Source: Austropuccinia psidii
Taxonomy: Eukaryota > Basidiomycota > Pucciniomycetes > Pucciniales > Sphaerophragmiaceae
DNA: 64,000 bases
Reading direction: 5' to 3'
Assembly (NCBI GenBank): GCA_023105745.1
Contig: JALGQZ010000011.1
Coordinates: forward strand, 24,501,975 to 24,565,974
This document shows positions 57,654 to 64,000 of the stretch, one piece after another. A program made the translations under genes and the position numbers. Under the pieces are notes generated by a model that ran no database searches, was not told the origin of the DNA, and worked only from the letters and a program-made list of their open reading frames with translations. Every line of letters starts with the position of its first letter. Positions within the stretch are counted from its first letter, which is position 1.

Positions 57654-59000
57654 ATGCCAGTTCAGAATAGCCCTCCAGCCAAGAATGCAAGATATCAAAG
57701 ACATCAATCTGTTCTCACTCCTACAGCAAGGGCTCCTCTTGACTGCACACCATCAGTCCATCAACTGAGTTCAAATTTGGACAGAAGACCACCAATGGAA
57801 GGAGCAAAACTCTCCAGAAGAAGAGGTTTGAATTCAAGAAGATCAAGATCTTTTTCAGGCTTGTTGGGTGGCTATCCAAGCATTTCTCAAGGGCCTAGAA
57901 GCAGATCATGGGAAGCTGAAGATAAAGAGGGGGAGGATTCTGAAGAACCTGAAGTAGCAGCTGCCTTGTAAGGTGCCCCTGAGGCTTCTGAAGCTCCAAA
58001 TTTAGCCCCTTCTAATCAACCTCTTGTCTCTCAGGCTGAACCAAATTTTCTCAAAATGATGGAGCAGATGACTCAATTCATGGGACAACTAACTCAAGCA
58101 GCTGCCTGAAGGGAAAATTCAAAATCCTCAGCATTCAAAACTCAATAGATGAAGGCACCTGATTCCTTTTATGGTACTAAAGATTATAAATTGAGAGGAT
58201 TTATTCAATCTTGTCAATTAATTTTCCATAATGACCAAGAAAGCTTCTTCTCTGACAGGAAGAAGGTTTTGTACTCAACTTCTTTTATCACTGGTAGAGC
58301 TGGGAAATGGATTTAACCTTACCTCTCAAATATCTCCAATGAAGACCCTTCTTATCTCCTCAATAACCGGCAGTTATTTGAAACCCAGTTATTCACTCTG
58401 TTTGGTGACCCTAATGAAGTCAGGAAGGCTGAACAAGAGTTAGACAATCTCAGGATGAAAGAAAGTGGCCAAGTTTCCTTTTACATAGCAGATATCAGAA
58501 GCTTAATGTCAAGAATTGGAGACTGGGGGAAAAGAGCCTATATTCATGTGTATAGAAGAGGCTTAGCATCAAGATTGTTGGACCAATTGGCCTCTCACCC
58601 TGGAAACTTTGATAGCCTTCAAGAACTCGGGGACATCACTTTGGAATGAGATACCAGGTATCATGAGAGGCAGAACGAAAAGGGTAGTTATCAAGAGAAG
58701 AAGCCTCCAATCAGTGGAGCCAACTCCTCCAAGCCTCCCCAAAACTCATCATCAAAAAGGCCTTATCACAGGAAGAACAACAAGGGAAAGAATTTTCAAG
58801 TGTCCAAAGACAAGACTCATGCTTCTCTCCTCACTAAGGACAACAAATTAATTGGTTATGAAAAGGAGAGGAGGATTAAAGAAGTCTTATGTACTTATTG
58901 TGGTGGCAAGCACCCAATTTAAAAATTCCTCAAGGGGCCTGAAAATAGGCAAGGGTCATCAAGAGGCTTCCCTAGAAAGCAGGGGAAAGCCTGAGTGAGG
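57654..59000 (+). pseudogene. gag: Element 6 gag
   Basis: ATG at 57654 (MPVQNSPPAKNARYQRHQ). One frame to about 58920 with stops TAA 57969, TGA 58107, TAG 58146, TAA 58314 and TGA 58647. N-terminus basic and Ser/Arg-rich (LSRRRGLNSRRSRSFSG), then FLKMMEQMTQFMGQL, capsid (FYGTKDYKLRGFIQSCQLIF, FITGRAGKW, TQLFTLFGDPNEVRKAEQEL, VSFYIADIRSLMSRIGDW), a basic linker and a zinc knuckle CTYCGGKHPI whose last part is lost (stop, then KF). This N-terminus is the main basis for my rust-fungus call. Confidence 0.8.
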
Positions 59001-59700
59001 ATAATTATGTAGTCAATGGCTCTCACTTATTTTCTTTAATAGCACAATTGTGCACTCTGAATACTAGTGTCAAGAAATTGTTAAGATTTATTATTTTCTC
59101 TTCTCTCTCTGATATATTTTATAGTATTCTCATTGATTCTGGTGCTACAAACTCCTTTTATTGCAAAAAATTTTGTTCTCAAGTATTCATTGAACATTTC
59201 AGAGCTCCCTGAAAAAATTCCTCTTTTTATTTTGGATTCCAATGAATCCACTTCCCTTCATCACCCATTATACCAAGTGGGTTGTTGAATTGCCTTCATT
59301 CCCAAGCTTTGAATGGGATTTCTTTATCACAAATTAGCCAAGGGGGAAGACTTAATATTGGGCTATGATTTTCTTTAACATTTTAATCCCATTATTCATT
59401 TTAAAATAGAATCGATCACCTATTATTCTATTCATAAGAATTCTAGTTGTATTATTCCTTTTACTAGTAATGACTTTGCCACTGCTGTCAACAGTTTTTC
59501 CCTGGTTGGTGAGCTTAAGACACCTTCCCTAGCTCCTTCTGTCCATATCCCTTTGATCATTCCCTCTCAGTCATTGCTTCCATCAAGAGATGAAGTCTTC
59601 AAAGAGATAAGAGATGTTGAAGAATATGTTTCTATATCTTCAGTTAATCTCTTTCAAGGGGATATGGAACTTCCTCCTTTATCTTTTCATGCCTCCCTGG
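59001..59700 (+). pseudogene. Element 6 retropepsin
   Basis: LIDSGATNSF (Asp codon 59135-59137) is the active site of an aspartyl protease. Flanking sequence (FSLIAQLCTLNTSVKK upstream; LLPSLDSNESTSLHH-like downstream) is broken by shifts. The 59500-59700 linker is acidic and Pro-rich and leads into RT. Confidence 0.65.
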
Positions 59701-61300
59701 AGGAGTAGTGGTATGAGGAGGAAGAGCCAGAAGAGATCGAAGCTGTGCTGAAGGTAGTCCCTCCTGCTTATCACCAATATTTGGATGTATTCTCCAAGGT
59801 GAAAGCAGAGAAACTTCCTCCACACCATGGCTGTGCTCATCATATCAAACTGGAGGGTCTTCTACCTCCGGTCAGTGTTATCTATCCTTTATCAAAGAAT
59901 GAGTCAGAAAAACTACGGGCCTACATTTAAGAGAATGTAGAGAAAGGTCTCATCAGGCCAAGCTCCTCTTCAACAGGAGCACCTTTCCTTTTTGTCAATA
60001 AAAAGGATGGTGGCCTTTGTTTGTGTGTTGACTACCACAAACTTAATGTTTTCACTAGGAAGAAAGGTATCCTGTTCCTCCAATGAATCAGCTCCTTACT
60101 GTCTTTAACGTTTCTACTATCTTCTCCAAGATAGATTTGTGTGGTGCTTATAATCTATTGAGAATAAAAGAGGGGGATGAGCACTTAAATTCCTTTAGAA
60201 CTAAATATGGTAGTTATTCCATTTGGCTTGACCAATGGTCCTGCTTCATTCCAGAATCATGTGAATGATATCTTTGCACATTTCTTGGATATTTTTGTTG
60301 TAGTCTACCTAGATGATATTATTGTCTTCTCTAGTTCTGAGGAGGAACATTTCAAACATGTGGCCTCTGTCCTCCAAATACTGAGGGAAAATAATTTGTT
60401 TTCTAAAGCCTCAAAGTGTGTATTCCATGCCTCAAGTGTGGAATACTTGGGCTATGTCATTTCAAGTGAAGGCCTCAAGATGTATTCTTGCAAATTTCAG
60501 CAAATCCTCAATTGGCCTAAGCCAAAGAACATCAAAGCACTTTAATCCTTCCTTGGCTTTACTAACTTCTATTTCCTTTTCATTAAAAATTATTCCAAAA
60601 AAAAATTTTGCTCTCACTTCCATCCTCAAAAAAGATTCTTTCTTCATCTCCAATGAGGAAGCTCTTGGTCAGTTTCAAATACTCAAAGAAACTTTCACCA
60701 CTGCTCCTATCCTATCCCATTTCAATCATTCTCTAGCAACTAGTTTAGGGACTTATGCTTCTGATTATGCCTTGGGTTCTGTACTGAGTCAGGTGAATGA
60801 CTCAGGAAAGCATCCCATTGCATTTGATATCTGCAAGCCCCTCCCAGAGGAGCTCAACTATTAATTTCATGACAAGGAACTCCTTGGCATAGTTTGGGCT
60901 CTCAAGTGCTGGAGAGCCTTTCTTCTTTCTCTTTCTGATTCCTTTGAAGCCTTGACAGACCACTCTTCCCTTCAATATTTTATGTCTTCCAAAGTCCTTA
61001 CTTGCATTCAAGCCCATTGGGAAGAGTTTCTGTCTGAATTCCATTATTCTATCACTTACCATCTAGGCAGACTGGCCACTTTACCAGATGCCTTGTCACA
61101 TTGGGAGAACGTGTACCCAGAGAGGGGGTGGACTTGATCAGCAAGAATCCTCACAACTTTCATCAAGTTCTCAAGCAAAATGAAATTAAAGACTCAAGAC
61201 TTTTCTCAGATTTAGTTTATCAAATTCAGAAGGCAGTATGGCAAGACAAAGATCATAAGGAAATTCTCAAGCAATTAGCAGAAGGTGAATAAGCGTAAAA
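59701..61300 (+). pseudogene. pol: Element 6 reverse transcriptase and RNase H
   Basis: Frames change several times. VPPAYHQYLDVFSKVKAEKL, a TAA at 59928, [33 protein letters not shown], then FSKIDLCGAYNLLRIKEGDE, PFGLTNGPASFQNHVNDIF and the intact catalytic YLDD (60306-60317). VEYLGYVISSEGL follows. RNase H: TYASDYALGSVLSQ (usual first Asp present), HDKELLGIVWALKCWR, EALTDHSSLQYFMSS, YHLGRLATLPDALS. An Arg-to-Cys change in LRLCVDY-type motif and about eight breaks make it inactive, though key catalytic Asp residues remain. Confidence 0.82.
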
Positions 61301-62680
61301 TTATTCTCTTAAACCTCAAGCCAAATTGTTATTATTCAAAGATAGAGTAGTCCTCCCAAGAAATCATGAACTTCAATTGGATATCCTTCAAAAGAATCAT
61401 GAATCACTGTTGGTTGGCCACCCTGGCCAGGAGAGGACTCTCAAACTCATCAAGAGGGATTTTTATTGGGCTTTCATGAATCAAATTATCAAGGACTAGG
61501 TTTCCTCATGTCAGAAATGTTCAAGAAACAAGAACATTCACCATAAGAAGTTTGGATTACTCAAGCATCTTCAAATTCCATCTGGTACTTGGAATTCATT
61601 ATCAATGGACTTTATCACTCAATTGCCTCTGTCAAGGAGCATTGATTCAATTTTAGTAGTTGTTGTCAGATTTTCAAAAATTGCAATCTTTATTCAAACT
61701 TATTCAACAATCACTTCTCTGGACTTAGCTCAAATCTTCATTAGTCATGTCTTTTGCAAACATGGTCTTCCAATCAGTATTGTTAGTGATAGAGGTTCAT
61801 TATTTGTTTCATCATTTTAGACTCAATTGTGTCAGCAGATCAAGAGGTCAGGATATCTTTCAACTGCCTTTCACCCTGAAACAGATGGACAGAAAGAGAG
61901 GGTAAATCAGATTCTAGAACAGTATCTTTGGATGTATGTCAGTTACCATCAAGATGACTTGCACACCTGGCTCCCTCTGGCTGAGTTTGCCTATAATAAT
62001 GCAGAACATTCATCAACATAACAGTCACCTTTTTTCACCATTTATGGAAGAAATCCCAGCTTTGACTCAATTCACATTTCTCAAGATACACCTTCTGGAA
62101 AGGGATCAAAAAAACTCCAATCTGTACAGCAAGTTTTCAAAGAAGAATTAGAGTCATCAATAAAGCGTTTTAAGAAGTATGCATATAGAAATAGAGTAAT
62201 TCCACCTGATTTCCAACCTGGGGAAAGCGTATGGCTAGATTCCAAGAACATCAAGACAACAAGACCCACCAAGAAACTCTCAGAATAATGGTTGGGACCC
62301 TTTGAAGTTCTGAAGAAGATTGGCAGCCATGCATATCACCTTGAGTTGCCTCAACAATGGAAATCAGTTCACCCTGTCTTTCATGTGTCCTTATTAGAGC
62401 CAGTGAAGCAATCAACTATCCCAAATTGACATCAATTTCCACCACCACCAGTCATAGTGGAAGAGCAAGAAGAATGGGAAGTAGCTGAGGTTCTGGACTC
62501 AAACCTCAAGAGAGGTACATTATGGTATCTAGTGGAGTAGAAATGATTCAATGAAGACCCAAAAAGAACAGCTTGGGAGCCAGCTTCCAACCTTACCAGC
62601 TCCCCAGACCTTGTCAAGGACTTTCACACTTTTTATCCTGACAAGCCTGGCCCAAATGCCTCAAGAGTTTGATTATGGTG
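61301..62680 (+). pseudogene. Element 6 integrase with chromodomain
   Basis: Zinc finger: VGHPGQERTLKLIKRDFYW, stop in place of a residue, CQKCSRNK. Core residues intact: LSMDFITQL (Asp 61608-61610), IVSDRGSLF (Asp 61788-61790), DGQKERVNQ (Glu 61896-61898). Stops TAG near 61818 and TAA near 62020. C-terminal domain: FQPGESVWLDSKNIKTTRP, WLGPFEVLKKIGSHAYHLEL, VHPVFHVSLLEP. The chromodomain (EEWEVAEVLDSNLKRGTLWYLVE ... DPKRTAWEPASNL) has TAG 62538 and TGA 62544 where the family has Trp and Gly. Chromodomains guide integration to chromatin marks; here it is interrupted. Confidence 0.83.
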
Positions 62681-63419
62681 CTTGGTGGGTATTGGAGTTT
62701 ATGAAAGTAAGTTCCTCTCCTGGCATGCACCTTTAAGGGGGTATTCTACCCAAATATGCTGTAAACATCACCTTGGCCACTTTGTGAGCACTTGTCAATT
62801 TCTTTGGACAGGCTTAGAAGGCCTTTCAACATCAATACCCTTGAATTTAGACCTTTCATCAAGATATGGTGGAATTCCCTCTTTTCTTTTTATTCTTTCT
62901 CTTTCTTTCACATTTTATTATTTCAAATTATGCCATTCACTATTGTTCAAGATATTACTTACCTCAAATTCATTTATGGCAAATTTTTTATTCTTTTATG
63001 ATGCTTGGTGGGGAGTGGAAGTTATGAAAGTAAGTTCCATTTCTGAGGGTTCTACGTCTTGTAAAACAACACCTTGGCCACTCTGTGAGCATCAAATGTT
63101 TGGTTTTATTTTTTCAGGAAAATTATGTCCAAAATCAAGCAACTCACCACAAGAAGATCAATCCTCAGAAGTTTCTTTATTTTCTTTTCTTTACTCTCTT
63201 TTTCTATCAATTCTTTCTTTTCATTTTCTTCTACTTGTATTATTTTATTCTTTATTTCTTGTTTTCAAAAACAGCAGTCATCACTCCCGTATCTTGTTTG
63301 GGTAGTCAATTTATTTGATAATTAAAGAGCAAACACTAGTAATGATAAAGACAAACTACAGATCATCCCAATCAAAATTTTCTCAATGCTTCTCTAAGTT
63401 TAACAACCAAGGCATCTTC
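62681..63419 (+). other. Non-coding region after element 6 with a direct repeat
   Basis: TTAAGGGGGTA at 62742 may be the polypurine tract. Two related blocks, about 62676-62815 and 62996-63105, share GCTTGGTGGG, TATGAAAGTAAGTTCC and ACACCTTGGCCAC-T-TGTGAGCA. No gene; CT-rich low complexity at 63160-63260. The 207-codon ORF here shows no family. Confidence 0.5.
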
Positions 63420-63961
63420 TTAAGCAACTTCCTCCCTGTCCAAAGCTCCAGTGGGCTCACCTGTAATAAGACTATTCATAGCTTCATCAACAAATACCTC
63501 AATCAAAGCATCCACTTCAGCAAATAAAAATGTGCCCACCTTCTCATTCACCTTCTTCTGATCAGTGAAGTTTCCAGTGATATTCCAGTGTTGATGGTTG
63601 TCAAAGATTGATTCAGGTTCTGGAGAGATTGGGTCTCTAGAAGTTCTGGACACAGGTGGTTGAATATTGATGGGGGTAGAGGCAAGTGTGGATGGCCTGG
63701 TTGGGGATCTAATTGGAGTCTGAGGTGGTTGGGGGGACCTGCTCACTTCATGGATGGTGGTACTGGATTGGACTTGGGATAGTGAAGTGGATTTGATTTT
63801 TCTTTTTTGATTGGGGGTAGTAACTTCAAGTTCTTCTCCATCAGGCTCATCACTGCCTTCAGCATCAGTATCATTTTCATCTTGAACTACCAAATTTCTC
63901 TTCAATTTTCCAAATCTTCCATCTTTTCTGGTGACCAAAATAGGAACTTCTGAGGCTACTC
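63420..63961 (-). CDS. Unidentified ORF at window edge (possible host gene 3' exon)
   Basis: About 180 codons on the minus strand from an acceptor-like gag-TAG near 63962 to a stop at 63420. No ATG opens it, so it is probably the last exon of a longer gene. Composition: basic start (VTRKDGRFGKLKRN), acidic stretch (DENDTDAEGSDEPDGEELE), Ser/Thr/Pro-rich middle, then a more regular C-terminal 60 residues (FDNHQHWNITGNFTDQKK, GTFLFAEVDALIEVFVDEA). I do not recognise the family. It is unbroken and looks less AT-rich than its neighbours, which favours a host gene. Nuclear function is a guess only. Confidence 0.45.
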
Positions 63962-64000
63962 AAATGGGGTTGCCTTGGGGTGAATGGGTCCTCCAGTGTT

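Larger units (their letters stand above)
57654..62680 (+). mobile_element. Element 6: chromodomain-type Ty3/gypsy internal region
   Basis: Gag, retropepsin, RT, RNase H, integrase and a C-terminal chromodomain in the usual chromovirus order. Many stops and shifts, but catalytic residues of RT and integrase are all present. A different lineage from elements 1-4 and 5. Confidence 0.85.

Noticed and set aside
62682..63305. 207-codon ORF after element 6
   Set aside because: Overlaps the end of pol in another frame, hydrophobic low-complexity (CT-rich DNA), no family.

Overview
The window looks like a repeat-dense, AT-rich stretch of a rust fungus (Pucciniales) nuclear genome. I infer this from short GT-AG introns (58-68 bp), several Ty3/gypsy LTR retrotransposons with LTRs of about 1.4-2.2 kb, and gag N-termini (for example the MPVQNSPP start near 57.65 kb) that I recognise from the myrtle-rust (Austropuccinia psidii) type of element. 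The species call is inference; no search was run.

Layout. 0-2.1 kb: decayed, intron-containing SNF2-family helicase gene (minus). 3.3-9.7 kb: element 1, a minus-strand gypsy element with 5' LTR, leader, gag-protease-RT-RNase H, and no integrase. 9.7-14.3 kb: four consecutive tandem arrays (A-D) with 21-22 bp units; array A is a 1.85 kb inverted array. 14.5-21.2 kb: element 2 (minus), its 5' LTR head-to-head with a plus-strand copy of the same LTR family (21.2-22.6 kb). 23.3-28.7 kb: element 3 (plus), heavily decayed. 28.7-54.1 kb: element 4 (plus), split by element 5. 36.8-51.5 kb: element 5, a complete but decayed 14.7 kb gypsy element with 2.2 kb LTRs, a very large gag-protease, a non-coding spacer of about 2.4 kb rich in repeats, and a separate pol. 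54.2-57.6 kb: LTR fragments and a minisatellite. 57.7-62.7 kb: element 6, a chromodomain-type gypsy element (plus). 63.4-64.0 kb: an unidentified minus-strand ORF at the edge, possibly a host gene.

How it fits together. Host coding sequence is confined to the two ends; the rest is layered retrotransposon insertion. The clearest layering is element 5 inside the pol C-terminus of element 4, with a 4-bp target duplication (ACAA). Nearly every element carries stops, frameshifts or active-site losses. Element 1 is the least damaged: one reading frame from gag to RNase H with only two stops.

The most interesting signal is in the gag leaders. Elements 1, 2 and 4 each have a short leader exon ending in phase 1, a short GT-AG-like intron, and then two overlapping open frames offset by the same +1 phase. 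The upstream frame (A) runs on into Gag. The other frame (B) lines up with the leader exon after splicing and stops before capsid. In elements 2 and 4 the ATG of frame A lies inside the intron, 14 nt before the 3' splice site, so splicing could switch the RNA from Gag(-Pol) to a small accessory protein. Element 3 keeps the end of both frames.
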